Shown one piece after another: positions 40,203 through 48,723 of a stretch of 64,000 nt of DNA; position 1 is the first letter of the stretch; every line of letters starts with the position of its first letter. The notes under the pieces were generated by a model. The model saw only the letters and a program-made list of their open reading frames with translations. It did not search any database and was not told the origin of the DNA. The position numbers were made by a program, and so were the translations under genes. The stretch is from a virus, in IMG/VR virus record IMGVR_UViG_3300010371_000002, positions 29,961 to 93,960 of that record. One strand, given 5' to 3'.

Positions 40203-42866
40203 TTACGGGGCCAATACCGCTGGATTGACGGCAAATCGCGGCTTTGGCGGCGCGCCCCGCACGCCCGGATCGCGCGGCGTCATCTCCAGTCGCAGATAGC
40301 CATGGTCGATGAGCTTAAGCAACGCCGCGTCTACAGCCTCTTTGCTTCCGATGGACCGGTTGCCGTTCCAGCAGTCGCGCATTGTGAAGTGCGGCTGCTT
40401 TCGCCTCTGCGCCCATCCAAGCAGCCGCTTGGCGAGCGATGCGTTATCATCGGAGCGCATTTCCCCGAAAGCTTCCTTGGCATGGGGAATCAGGTAGTCG
40501 CCGATGATGCAGGCATTCGCCATTGTCAGGGCGCTAATGGGCGTATCCCACGGGCGGCCGGTGTCGAGGCACGTGACCATGTGCAGATTCCCAGCAATCC
40601 GCGCCACGTTCCCGGCCAGCTTAGAAACCCAGCTCGGCATCCCTGCTAGATCTTGATCCGGTCGAAGCCGACCCTCCACGTCGTTGTTAAAATAGGCGAA
40701 TACCGCGACGGCTTCCGGGGAGAACGTTATCGTAAAGCGCCTCTCGGGATTACCAGGCGTCACCGACTTCGGCAGGTCAAACAGAGATCGGATGAGCTTG
40801 TCGTATCCGTAGTTCGCGGTCAGGTGAACGCCAGTGTCCCGGTACATCCTCGTCCCGACAAGGCTTTTCGGGATGCAGTACAGGAACCGGTCAATAAAAC
40901 CGTTGTCGCTCATCGTTTTTGTTTCGAGAAGCGACCGGAGAATGCCCGGCTGGACCATCAGACCCATGGTGAGCAATGGGAACGGCAGGTCAGTCTCGCC
41001 GCTGCCCACCCGGTCAACCGCATGACTTTCGCCCGACCATGCTTTCAGGTAGATGTCCATCGAAGGAGCGCTGCCGCCCTTGCTGGAGTACTGGCCTTTG
41101 ATGATCGAGAAGATGCCGCCTTCGGCGCTGATCAGTGCGAGGCAGTTGTCCTCCTGCTCGGCAAGGAGGCTCGATAACTTCTCCGTGGAGATGTCCTGGA
41201 CAATGAGCCGGGGACAAGAGGGCGGCCGGTTCATCCCGATATCCTCAAGAATCGTGTCAGCGGCCTGGTAATAGCGCAACGATTCGCCGGGGTCAGCGGC
41301 TTTCGATGCCGACGCCATCATATGTTCACGGCGTTTGTTTTCTGCATCCCAGCGATCGCGCTTCGATTTGTATTCCGCGCCAAGTTCCTGTGCGATCTCG
41401 CGCTCCAAGGCCCGCAGCGGGAACATCACTGTCTTGAGCGCCGTGCTTTTGCGCGTTCCTGGATCGGCGGCAACCGCGATATAGAGGTTCAGCGTCTCTT
41501 CATGCAGGCGACTCGCGCCTCCCACCTGAACTTTCGCCCGTCGCGAATTGACTGCGGACAAACAGGCCAGAGACATCATGGCCTGCATGTCCACGGGCGT
41601 CTGAACGGACGATGCCGCTTCCTCAACATGGTCGCGCACAATATCTGGAAGAGCCTGAATCGGGAAATCAGGGAGTGAACCTTCCGTCAGCGAAAGAGGT
41701 TCGTCCCAATCGTCGCTTATTGCGACAGGCTCGACCTGATTGAGTTGACGTACCACCTGAATCCGCGATGGTGGCATCATCCCGGCGACGTGAGCAGGGA
41801 TTGCTGCGAGAGGTTGACCGTCGGACGGGCGGAACGTTCCTTGAAACTCGGGCTTATCGTAGGCGTCGGGTTCATACATCAGCCGTAGGTCGCGCCACGT
41901 ATGGCCCTGGCAGCTCGCGTGATGGCACCCCGCCGCAATCATCCCCGTGGATGTCTGGGCGATAAAGGCTCCATTGTCGGCGTGCGTCTCGCTCCATGGG
42001 CACGGGTTCAAGATCCACTTCCGGCCACCCTTCCAGTCACACACCCGCTTGACCGGCAGCCCATGCCGCGAGATCCATTCTTCTAAATCGAATTCCGGTC
42101 GTGGAGCGCCACCATAATAGCGGTTGGGCCGCGTAATCGGTTCAGGTTCAGGCACAATGTCTGCGAGTGCCTGTAGCAGGTCACGGGGAACTGCCGTGAT
42201 GGCTTTCGGGACGTGCGCGATTCGCGAACGGCGGTGTGGACGGTCTGGCGTGCTATCTCCCTTGCAGGCCATCGTCCCGTAAAGCTTCGTGCCGCGCGCG
42301 GCGGTCGCGGCGGCGAGATCCACCGTTACGGCGTCGTCGCTGAACATCAGTCCCAGGGCTTCAAGGCATCTCGCAATCAGCGTTTTCGACACATCGTCGT
42401 TTGGCAGGTTGACGGAATAGAGCAGGTGCCATCCGTTGCCGCTATCGCATACGATCGGTTCGGGCCAGCCTAAACCCCGCAGGTACCGGCCGATCTGCGA
42501 GGACCGCTCCTTCGCGGCCGCGTGCTCGGCATCAGTGGATGAGATGTTGGAAGGGCGTTCCGGGTCCAGGTCGATGAACAGCCATCGCCGCCGCCGTATG
42601 TCTGTATCGCCCGTTGAGGTATCCGCGAATAGCTCTAAGCGGTTCGCGGCACGTGCTAGGAGATCTGGATTGACCTCGTTGAGCGAGAGATAGACATTGT
42701 GCCGGCCGTCCCAGGACCGAATGGCTGCTGCCGCCTTCTGGAAATCGTTGAAGTAACCCCGAACGGTCTTTTTCTCGGTCTTCGGAAGCCGGATTTCGAC
42801 CACAGAACCGGGTTCAAAGAGCGTTTCCAGAGTATTGATGATCTGCGTTGCGTCGAACTCTGACAT
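40203..42866 (-). CDS. Primase-polymerase / DUF3987 replication protein
   Basis: The product has 887 residues from ATG 42866 (TAATG overlap). The N-terminal ~230 residues have archaeo-eukaryotic primase motifs: WLFIDLDPERP for metal binding and CDSGNGWHLLYSV. A Cys/His segment (CPWSETHADNG with CHHASCQGH, near residues 290-330) resembles a zinc finger. The C-terminal ~450 residues match DUF3987, with an altered P-loop ADPGTRKSTALK and AEGGIFSIIKGQYS. It probably primes and unwinds DNA at the phage origin. No separate helicase or polymerase is seen in the window. Confidence 0.8.
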   Translation of the reverse strand: MSEFDATQIINTLETLFEPGSVVEIRLPKTEKKTVRGYFNDFQKAAAAIRSWDGRHNVYLSLNEVNPDLLARAANRLELFADTSTGDTDIRRRRWLFIDLDPERPSNISSTDAEHAAAKERSSQIGRYLRGLGWPEPIVCDSGNGWHLLYSVNLPNDDVSKTLIARCLEALGLMFSDDAVTVDLAAATAARGTKLYGTMACKGDSTPDRPHRRSRIAHVPKAITAVPRDLLQALADIVPEPEPITRPNRYYGGAPRPEFDLEEWISRHGLPVKRVCDWKGGRKWILNPCPWSETHADNGAFIAQTSTGMIAAGCHHASCQGHTWRDLRLMYEPDAYDKPEFQGTFRPSDGQPLAAIPAHVAGMMPPSRIQVVRQLNQVEPVAISDDWDEPLSLTEGSLPDFPIQALPDIVRDHVEEAASSVQTPVDMQAMMSLACLSAVNSRRAKVQVGGASRLHEETLNLYIAVAADPGTRKSTALKTVMFPLRALEREIAQELGAEYKSKRDRWDAENKRREHMMASASKAADPGESLRYYQAADTILEDIGMNRPPSCPRLIVQDISTEKLSSLLAEQEDNCLALISAEGGIFSIIKGQYSSKGGSAPSMDIYLKAWSGESHAVDRVGSGETDLPFPLLTMGLMVQPGILRSLLETKTMSDNGFIDRFLYCIPKSLVGTRMYRDTGVHLTANYGYDKLIRSLFDLPKSVTPGNPERRFTITFSPEAVAVFAYFNNDVEGRLRPDQDLAGMPSWVSKLAGNVARIAGNLHMVTCLDTGRPWDTPISALTMANACIIGDYLIPHAKEAFGEMRSDDNASLAKRLLGWAQRRKQPHFTMRDCWNGNRSIGSKEAVDAALLKLIDHGYLRLEMTPRDPGVRGAPPKPRFAVNPAVLAP

Positions 42867-43438
42867 TAACGCTTCCATTCTTCGACGGTCTTATCACCCT
42901 TGGAGCTATTACACGCCCCACAGCAAGCCACCAAATTCCCCATCTCATGAGACCCACCCCGCGCAATAGGCACCACATGATCCACCGTGATATCCCGCTC
43001 GCTCCCGCAATAGACACACTTCCTCCCGTCCCTCCTGAACACGGCTGGAGCGACATAAGGTCTCACGCGATCCCATTGCGCCCGAGTAACAATCTCCTCT
43101 GGAAACCACCGCCCGTAAGCATCCCAAATCCGTTGTGTGGTAAGAGAATTGTCAGTTTGATGTTCCAAAACTCGGACCATCTCAATACACGCATAATGGA
43201 GTGTTCGGTCCGGTGTAGTGAGTCGTTTCCCCTGAAGTAATTCGCCTGTGATTCGGGACATGAGCTTTGTGCAGACGGTGAGAATCCATACTCTTGCTTC
43301 CAGGTTTTTGCGCGAGGGTGATGGTTCGGGCGTGGTAGTGGGATGGTCCAGGTCGTCGGCGGCTTCTTGAGCGCGGGACATCCGGGACACGGCAAGGCTG
43401 TTCTTCAGTTGGGTTGCTGTAGATGGATTCAGTGACAT
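42866..43438 (-). CDS. HNH endonuclease
   Basis: The product has 190 residues. A helical N-terminal region precedes CVYCGSERDITVDHVVPIAR, then ACCGACNSSKGDKTVEEWKR. The core is close to that of the HNH gene at 31554. It overlaps the primase gene by one base and the PadR-like gene upstream by 10 bp, so it has settled without disrupting expression. Confidence 0.82.
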   Translation of the reverse strand: MSLNPSTATQLKNSLAVSRMSRAQEAADDLDHPTTTPEPSPSRKNLEARVWILTVCTKLMSRITGELLQGKRLTTPDRTLHYACIEMVRVLEHQTDNSLTTQRIWDAYGRWFPEEIVTRAQWDRVRPYVAPAVFRRDGRKCVYCGSERDITVDHVVPIARGGSHEMGNLVACCGACNSSKGDKTVEEWKR

Positions 43439-43749
43439 CTTTTCAACGTTTCGTTCAAATCGGAAAGCATCGCGGCCTTTGCCCGTACCGCCTCTATTCC
43501 AGTCTCTTCAACTTTGTAGTACCGGCGACGCCTGCCGCCCCGCATGGCCGCAGGCTGGCTCTCCCGGGACGTCACATAGCCCTTCTGCTCGATACGCGCC
43601 AGTGCCGTGTATATCGCGCCTGGAGCCGGTTTGCGTCCCGTGCGCTGTTCGATGGCGGCCGCGATTTTCGGGCCGTAGGCTTCATCCCGGAGGCTGATTA
43701 CCGCCAACAGGAGAGATGTCTCAAAGTCGCCAAGAAGCCTATTGGACAT
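43429..43749 (-). CDS. PadR-like transcriptional regulator
   Basis: The product has 106 residues from ATG 43749. It has the winged-helix pattern of PadR: GDFETSLLLAVISLRDEAYG, then KPAPGAIYTALARIEQKGYV and GRRRRYYKVEETG, with a short C-terminal helix for dimers. Such proteins repress neighbouring genes, and here may control the replication operon. Confidence 0.78.
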   Translation of the reverse strand: MSNRLLGDFETSLLLAVISLRDEAYGPKIAAAIEQRTGRKPAPGAIYTALARIEQKGYVTSRESQPAAMRGGRRRRYYKVEETGIEAVRAKAAMLSDLNETLKRCH

Positions 43750-43751
43750 CC

Positions 43752-44372
43752 TCACGCCGGTCGCCATTCCGTTCCCTCGAACAGCAAATCATCCACTTCA
43801 ACGCCTGGCGTGATCCAATACGGCTTCTTTGGACCGCCTGGACGATTGCCGTTGAAAACACGAATGCCATTCCCCTTTACAATGCAGGTTTGGCGATTAT
43901 AGGGCATCGGATCATTGCCGTCGAAATATTCGCGGCCCGTCTCTTCCAGGCAGCTTAACTGTTGCTCTACTTGCAGGCGTTCACAGCAGCAGGTGGAGAA
44001 TCCGCATTTCGGGCATTCGCCGCCGTCGTCAGAATACGGCGGCGTTTCGTAAATCGGTGGGGCACCCTGCGACTGCGGGCCTTCCCCAGCGGTACACTCA
44101 TCAATATCCTTAGGGCATCTGCATTCATGCTTCAGGCAATCACAGACTGAGCACAGATCGCCGCAGAAACCACACCAAACGCGGCTGCCGCCTTGATGCC
44201 CAGGGCAACTACTAAATCGCGCTGCCCATCCGTCACGCTCGATTTCCGTGATTGCGCCAGCGGCAAGCAAGCCGGTCAGGAGCCCGGTGCTAAAGCGCAC
44301 TCCCCCAGTTCCTGCGTCATCCCGCATTTCGAGCCAGCGTGCATTGAGAACATCGACGATATCCTGGTCCAT
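43752..44372 (-). CDS. Cys-rich zinc protein
   Basis: The product has 206 residues. After a helical start comes CGFCGDLCSVCDCLKHECRC, then CPKCGFSTCCCERLQ, two dense Cys clusters likely to bind two or more zinc ions. The C-terminal half has a separate beta-rich piece (ETGREYFDGNDPMPYNRQTC). No family recognised. Confidence 0.65.
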   Translation of the reverse strand: MDQDIVDVLNARWLEMRDDAGTGGVRFSTGLLTGLLAAGAITEIERDGWAARFSSCPGHQGGSRVWCGFCGDLCSVCDCLKHECRCPKDIDECTAGEGPQSQGAPPIYETPPYSDDGGECPKCGFSTCCCERLQVEQQLSCLEETGREYFDGNDPMPYNRQTCIVKGNGIRVFNGNRPGGPKKPYWITPGVEVDDLLFEGTEWRPA

Positions 44373-44385
44373 GCTATTTCGGCTC

Positions 44386-45264
44386 CTAACGTTTCACGGC
44401 ATCTTTCAGAAGTTGGTCGAGATCGGCGTCGGAAATCTTCCCCAGCCGCCAATCCAGCACACCAAAGAAAAACTTCTGCGCCGGCCCCGCCGAATACTGA
44501 TCGGCCTTTTCCTTAAGCCATTCCTTGAACTGAGCGTCCGTCCTCTTCAATGACCCTGCCGTCGTTGCTCCCATCTCGGTAGCCGCCCTGGTGATGGCCG
44601 GTGATGTCGCACGCCCGTTGTTCTGCTCTTTCGCCCGCTCGATCACTTCCGCACGCTGCGAAGGCTCAATCGCCGCCACCACAGTAACCGCCGCATCCAG
44701 GGAGAGGGTGTCACTGGCTACCATGGCCTGTGTCCCGGCATCCAACTCCAATACCTTTTTATGTTTGGCGACCCAGGAAGGATCTTTGCCGAGCCGAGCC
44801 GCGATCTCAGAATCCTTCAACCCATGCGATTCCGACAGAACCCGAATCAGCAATGCGTGATCAACACTGTTCAGAGGTGTGCGCGTGGGGTCGTCGTTCT
44901 CCACGAAGGTATGGATGACTGCTTCGACCTCGTTCATCTGCCGGTATGTGCCGAAAATGATGAAGGGAGATTCCGGGGAGTAGGTGACTCCCGTCGGGCC
45001 GGTCATGCATCGTTCGGTAATCCGGGCGGCGGCGAGGATGCGGGTATGGCCCGAGACAGGGATGGGCTTCCCGTCATAGCCCTTCCGATAGAGGAAGGCT
45101 TGCTGCTGACCGTGTTTGAGCAGGCTTTCGGCCATGGCTTGGATGGCTTCTTCGGAGCGTTCTTTGCGACCGGTGAACGGCGAGAAGTTCGGTATCAAGT
45201 CAAAAGGGTCGAAGCCGTACTCGTCGCGCTTACCATGCGTTTCGACTGACAGTTTGAGGGCCAT
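44386..45264 (-). CDS. ParB-like DNA-binding protein
   Basis: The product has 292 residues. The N-terminal ParB/Srx-type domain includes MAESLLKHGQQQAFLYRKGY with PIPVSGHTRILAAARI, and a KorB-type helix-turn-helix follows (LKDSEIAARLGKDPSWVAKH). Phage ParB-like proteins act in DNA partition, transcription regulation or nicking; no ParA is present, so plasmid-style partition is unlikely. AGGAG lies ten nt before the ATG. Confidence 0.82.
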   Translation of the reverse strand: MALKLSVETHGKRDEYGFDPFDLIPNFSPFTGRKERSEEAIQAMAESLLKHGQQQAFLYRKGYDGKPIPVSGHTRILAAARITERCMTGPTGVTYSPESPFIIFGTYRQMNEVEAVIHTFVENDDPTRTPLNSVDHALLIRVLSESHGLKDSEIAARLGKDPSWVAKHKKVLELDAGTQAMVASDTLSLDAAVTVVAAIEPSQRAEVIERAKEQNNGRATSPAITRAATEMGATTAGSLKRTDAQFKEWLKEKADQYSAGPAQKFFFGVLDWRLGKISDADLDQLLKDAVKR

Positions 45265-45450
45265 GTAATTTCAACTCCTAAAATCGAACCGGTGTTTGCA
45301 TAAATCTCATCATAATTATACCGCAACTTTACCATAGTTTCTGTGTCTTCTCTAATTACCATAGTTACCGAAAGAGACACAAGAATGAATGTTGTGTATA
45401 ATAGAAGCAGAATAGACGTTTCGGCGCGCTCGATCCGCGCATTTCTCGCT
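45265..45450. promoter_or_regulatory. Divergent promoter region with two 11-bp direct repeats
   Basis: TTACCATAGTT occurs at 45329-45339 and 45356-45366. To its left a TATAAT (minus, 45320-45315) drives the ParB-like gene; to its right TATAAT (45397-45402) drives the plus-strand gene at 45451. The repeats lie between the two -10 boxes, so one regulator could control both directions. Confidence 0.6.
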
Positions 45451-45657
45451 ATGAATGAAACCGAAAAACTCACTGTCCCGGAGGCCTGCAAGCTCCTTGG
45501 CATCAGCCGCCCCACTCTCTATAAGCGGATGGCTGAATGGGGGCTCGCGTTTGTCCCCGGCAATCCTCTTCTGGAAAAAGAGCAGCGTTTCTTCTACAGG
45601 GCCGATGTTGAGCGCGTCAAGGCGTCTGCCGGCCTGAAGCGCAATTCCTCGTCCTGA
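45451..45657 (+). CDS. Excisionase-like MerR/HTH_17 DNA-binding protein
   Basis: The product has 68 residues from ATG 45451 (MNETEKLTVPEACKLLGISR). It has the small winged helix-turn-helix of excisionases and HTH_17 proteins: LGISRPTLYKRMAEWGLAFV, then RFFYRADVERVKAS. The frame is open further upstream, but the TATAAT at 45397 excludes earlier starts. It faces the ParB-like gene across shared operators. Confidence 0.7.
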   Translation: MNETEKLTVPEACKLLGISRPTLYKRMAEWGLAFVPGNPLLEKEQRFFYRADVERVKASAGLKRNSSS

Positions 45658-45662
45658 CCCGT

Positions 45663-46268
45663 TCATACATCCTCTGCGAATAGATCAAGCGTCAGGGGGC
45701 ATGGCTTCTCGGGCATCACCGTCTCTATGACGGCCTCGCGCTCTCCTCTCAGCACACTCTCCGGGACGTTGAACCATCCTTGCCGCCCGGTGAATGGGAC
45801 AGGCTCCGCGAGCGCCTCCACATCCTCAAGCCGCCACGCGAACCGCTCCATACTGTAGTCACCGAACTTGAGTTCGTGCCGCGCCCCATACTGCCAGACC
45901 ACATCTCGAATCTGCGATTCCCGTTCTGTCGGGATGCAGTTTGTGATTCGCGCCGTAGCAGCGATGGCCCCGAACGCCATGCGCTCCCGAACCCGTTCCA
46001 GGAACCAGTAATCCGGCACATCCTGCGCGATGTTGAGGTGTGCGCAGATCACTTTGCGGTGAGGCTGTTCCAAGCACCAACCCTTGATCTCGCGGTCCCA
46101 CTTCCTGGCGGCCAGGATCGCGATGCGGCCCCGATAGTCCGTGCGCCACCCCCGGGTTTCAAATCGCTTCTCGTCCCAGGCGATGAACGATGCCCAGGGT
46201 TGCCATAATCCGATACAAGGCATCTGCCCCGGCACGACTGTGGGGTTAGTGGTTCGGAACGCGCTCAT
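45663..46268 (-). CDS. ASCH-domain protein with clamp-binding-like tail
   Basis: The product has 201 residues. CIGLWQPWASFIAWDEKRFE and TRGWRTDYRGRIAILAARK match the ASCH fold, which binds RNA or modified bases. The C-terminus is CPLTLDLFAEDV, close to the sliding-clamp motif QLDLF. The adjacent gene ends the same way. Confidence 0.72.
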   Translation of the reverse strand: MSAFRTTNPTVVPGQMPCIGLWQPWASFIAWDEKRFETRGWRTDYRGRIAILAARKWDREIKGWCLEQPHRKVICAHLNIAQDVPDYWFLERVRERMAFGAIAATARITNCIPTERESQIRDVVWQYGARHELKFGDYSMERFAWRLEDVEALAEPVPFTGRQGWFNVPESVLRGEREAVIETVMPEKPCPLTLDLFAEDV

Positions 46269-46678
46269 ACTGCCTCCGTGGTTGCGGCAAACAAGTCGAG
46301 CGTCTCAGGACACGGGCGGCCAGCCATCCAACCGTGCAGCGCCTCCATGGCCTCATCGGTCGCCGCCCAATCACCCTCCGGGAACACCTTCGCCCCCGGC
46401 GCGAACAGAACCGCCTCCATGTCTCGGAATTCACACGGCTCCCCGGTCGTGGGCTCCCCGTAGAACCAGCCGCCCACATCGGGATCTTCATCCTTCCGGG
46501 CTTGCTCCATGGCATCGCCGCGCCACTGGGCGATGCAATAAAAATTGACGGTGCGATCCTCGCGCACTTTATGGGATTTCTCGGTTTCCCGGAATGGATG
46601 CACGGGGCGAGAGTGGCTTGTTCGGCGGCATTTCGGCACCTGATGCTCACCGTGAATGATTTGCTCGGTTTCAGTCAT
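46265..46678 (-). CDS. Hypothetical protein sharing CPxTLDLFA tail
   Basis: The product has 137 residues. It has a basic N-terminus, WRGDAMEQARKDEDPDVGGW in the middle, and ends CPETLDLFAATTEAV, nearly the same tail as the neighbouring ASCH protein. The shared ending suggests both are brought to the replication clamp. No other motif. Confidence 0.6.
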   Translation of the reverse strand: MTETEQIIHGEHQVPKCRRTSHSRPVHPFRETEKSHKVREDRTVNFYCIAQWRGDAMEQARKDEDPDVGGWFYGEPTTGEPCEFRDMEAVLFAPGAKVFPEGDWAATDEAMEALHGWMAGRPCPETLDLFAATTEAV

Positions 46679-47178
46679 TTGTTTTTTTCATCGCCTCTGA
46701 TAATTTCCAGTTCGACTCGGGGCATCATGCGATCCGCGCCCAATTCATCCTTCTCCCATCGGATCACACGGTCATTCGTCACCACCCCCGCCAGTGCAAT
46801 CCCATCGATATAGCTCTTGAACCAGGCCCTGATGTCATCCTCATCGGCCACATTACTGCGGGTCAGGTAGATGCGGCAAAGACCATGGGCTGCAGTCCAC
46901 CCGGGCATCGCACCTTTGAGCGTCTCCTTGGCCGTGCCATACGCCAGTGCCTTGGTTTCCTCGACCAGCTTACGAACGATGGTCCAATGTGGACGCCCTC
47001 CGTTCGGATGCAAACGACGGTCAGGCAACGGCAAAATCACGACGATGCGATTTCCGTCATAGAAGCTTGGCGGCAGGACAGGGGCGGCTTTCATAACGCG
47101 AGGTTGCTTTTTCTTCTGCCCTGGGTTCTTAGCATCCATCAAGGCATCGAATTCCGCCTGCGACATCCGTAGACTCAC
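46675..47178 (-). CDS. RusA-type Holliday junction resolvase candidate
   Basis: The product has 167 residues from GTG 47178, overlapping the upstream stop (GTGA) with GGAGG nine nt before; ATG 47166 is an alternative. It has PLPDRRLHPNGGRPHW, then the acidic cluster VADEDDIRAWFKSYIDGIAL and AGVVTNDRVIRW, in the spacing of RusA nucleases that cut four-way junctions. It fits the recombination and replication region. Confidence 0.72.
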   Translation of the reverse strand: MSLRMSQAEFDALMDAKNPGQKKKQPRVMKAAPVLPPSFYDGNRIVVILPLPDRRLHPNGGRPHWTIVRKLVEETKALAYGTAKETLKGAMPGWTAAHGLCRIYLTRSNVADEDDIRAWFKSYIDGIALAGVVTNDRVIRWEKDELGADRMMPRVELEIIRGDEKNK

Positions 47179-47828
47179 TGCACGGCCCCTCCATTGAATG
47201 CACGCCTGAGTTGCGCCACTCTCTGAACACCGGCCCTCATCTCGGAGCAGACCCGACGGTTCGTCCATCCATCGCGGAACTTCTCGAAGATTTCCTCATC
47301 AGTCACATGCATCGTCTTGCCCTGCGGTCGAACGGGGATTCCTGCCGCCTTGAGTGCCTCCCGGATCGCATGACCATCCACATGCAGTTCGGCATAAATC
47401 TGCGAGTAGGAATAGCCTTCTTGGTACACCCGGCAAATCGCTTCCTGTTTTGCAGCTTTTGCGGCGGCTCGTGCTGACGGTTTGGCTGTTACGGGCCGCG
47501 ATTCTCTCCGTGCTTTTTGCTCCCGGCGCTTCTGTTGAGCCACTACATCCACGACGATTTCTTGATGAGGTGGACGCATGACCGCAACGGGAATGACCGG
47601 TTTCTCTATCGCACGAGACGGTGTAACGGGGACCCTGGTATTCCGGGTTGTTTTCGGTTCGATCCCAAGAGCCTTCTGCCGATCCTCAATGTACTGGTGC
47701 AGGAATGTGCGCATATCAATCGCTTCGGGGAGTGTGTAATGGCCCTCGAACTCGGAAAGTCTCTGGCTCCAAAAACGGTGAGGACACTCTCCTGCGGGCG
47801 TATTGTCGATATAGTGCTGATAGTTCAA
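47175..47828 (-). CDS. Twin-HTH DNA-binding protein, copy A
   Basis: The product has 217 residues: a helical N-terminus, a long basic linker (KRREQKARRESRPV), then two helix-turn-helix units (EAICRVYQEGYSYSQIYAEL and DEEIFEKFRDGWTNRRVCSE) separated by IPVRPQGKT. The neighbour at 47825 has the same layout, so the pair arose by duplication and diverged. Likely regulators or replication accessory factors. Confidence 0.65.
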   Translation of the reverse strand: MNYQHYIDNTPAGECPHRFWSQRLSEFEGHYTLPEAIDMRTFLHQYIEDRQKALGIEPKTTRNTRVPVTPSRAIEKPVIPVAVMRPPHQEIVVDVVAQQKRREQKARRESRPVTAKPSARAAAKAAKQEAICRVYQEGYSYSQIYAELHVDGHAIREALKAAGIPVRPQGKTMHVTDEEIFEKFRDGWTNRRVCSEMRAGVQRVAQLRRAFNGGAVQ

Positions 47829-48493
47829 AGCCTCTCCCCCACATTCTCAGCCGCATAATCACTCACCCCAAGAAGTCGCTTGATAGTCGGAGCGCTTGGT
47901 ACGGTGTCAGGAAATGCTGCCCTCACCTTGGCTACCAGCGTATCGTAATCAAGCCCCTTGGCGGGTGGCCGGATCTGTTCACCGGCATCGGTCAGGATAC
48001 GCAGGATTCTCCGGTTGCTCAGTCCATAGTCGATCCCGATTCGATACGGTGTCGCCCCTGCCCGGTATGCCGCAACAATCTCCTCGGTGTGTTCATGGAG
48101 AGGAGTATTGGATATAGGTTTTGGCAGCGTCGTGCTTCGTTTCCCCTTGCGAGTTTTCGGCTTTGGTTCGGATTCGGGCGTCACTTCATCGGCGTCCATT
48201 TCTCGGTTCAAAGTCCGGGTGATACCCATGCGTGCGCGGTGTTTTGGCATGGGGATTCGACCGGCGAGAATGTCTAGCTCGATGGCTGCTTCATCGTTCA
48301 ATTGACGCCGAATCTCGCGCATTTCGGTTTGCAGGGCGCGGGCTGGCGCATAGTCGAGTCCGTGCGCTGAAACCAGGACATCCCACTCCTGAGCCAAGGA
48401 TAAATGCCTGTCCTGTAGGGTCTGAGATGGCTGGGACGCAACGGGGATCTCCGTGACTGTCTGCTGTAAATCTGTGGTCATTGCCTGTGTCAT
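47825..48493 (-). CDS. Twin-HTH DNA-binding protein, copy B
   Basis: The product has 222 residues. As in copy A, a helical first half and a basic linker (KPKTRKGKRSTTLPKP) lead to two HTH units (EEIVAAYRAGATPYRIGIDY and a second near VPSAPTIKRLLGVS) with IRPPAKG between them. It overlaps copy A by 4 bp. Same inferred role. Confidence 0.65.
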   Translation of the reverse strand: MTQAMTTDLQQTVTEIPVASQPSQTLQDRHLSLAQEWDVLVSAHGLDYAPARALQTEMREIRRQLNDEAAIELDILAGRIPMPKHRARMGITRTLNREMDADEVTPESEPKPKTRKGKRSTTLPKPISNTPLHEHTEEIVAAYRAGATPYRIGIDYGLSNRRILRILTDAGEQIRPPAKGLDYDTLVAKVRAAFPDTVPSAPTIKRLLGVSDYAAENVGERL

Positions 48494-48723
48494 GGCTTCT
48501 CGTTCAATGGACCGATCTTCATCCAGTACTCGCCGCCGAGGGGCGAAATCGGAATCACGTTCAAATTGGCGCGGACGGCTCGGTAAATCACGCCATCGAA
48601 AAGGGCGGATGTTCCGCTGTCGAACATCAAGCCCGCTTCCCAGATCTGCAGTACGCTCATTAGGAGGCCGCGCAGGCGCAGAATTTCAGATCTCGCGGAC
48701 AAACCCAGGGTATCGGTATTCAC
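48490..48723 (-). CDS. Hypothetical protein (GTG start)
   Basis: The product has 77 residues starting at GTG 48723, overlapping the dam stop (GTGA). Helical first half (SEILRLRGLLMSVLQIWEAG), then a small beta part. Not recognised. Confidence 0.55.
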   Translation of the reverse strand: MNTDTLGLSARSEILRLRGLLMSVLQIWEAGLMFDSGTSALFDGVIYRAVRANLNVIPISPLGGEYWMKIGPLNEKP

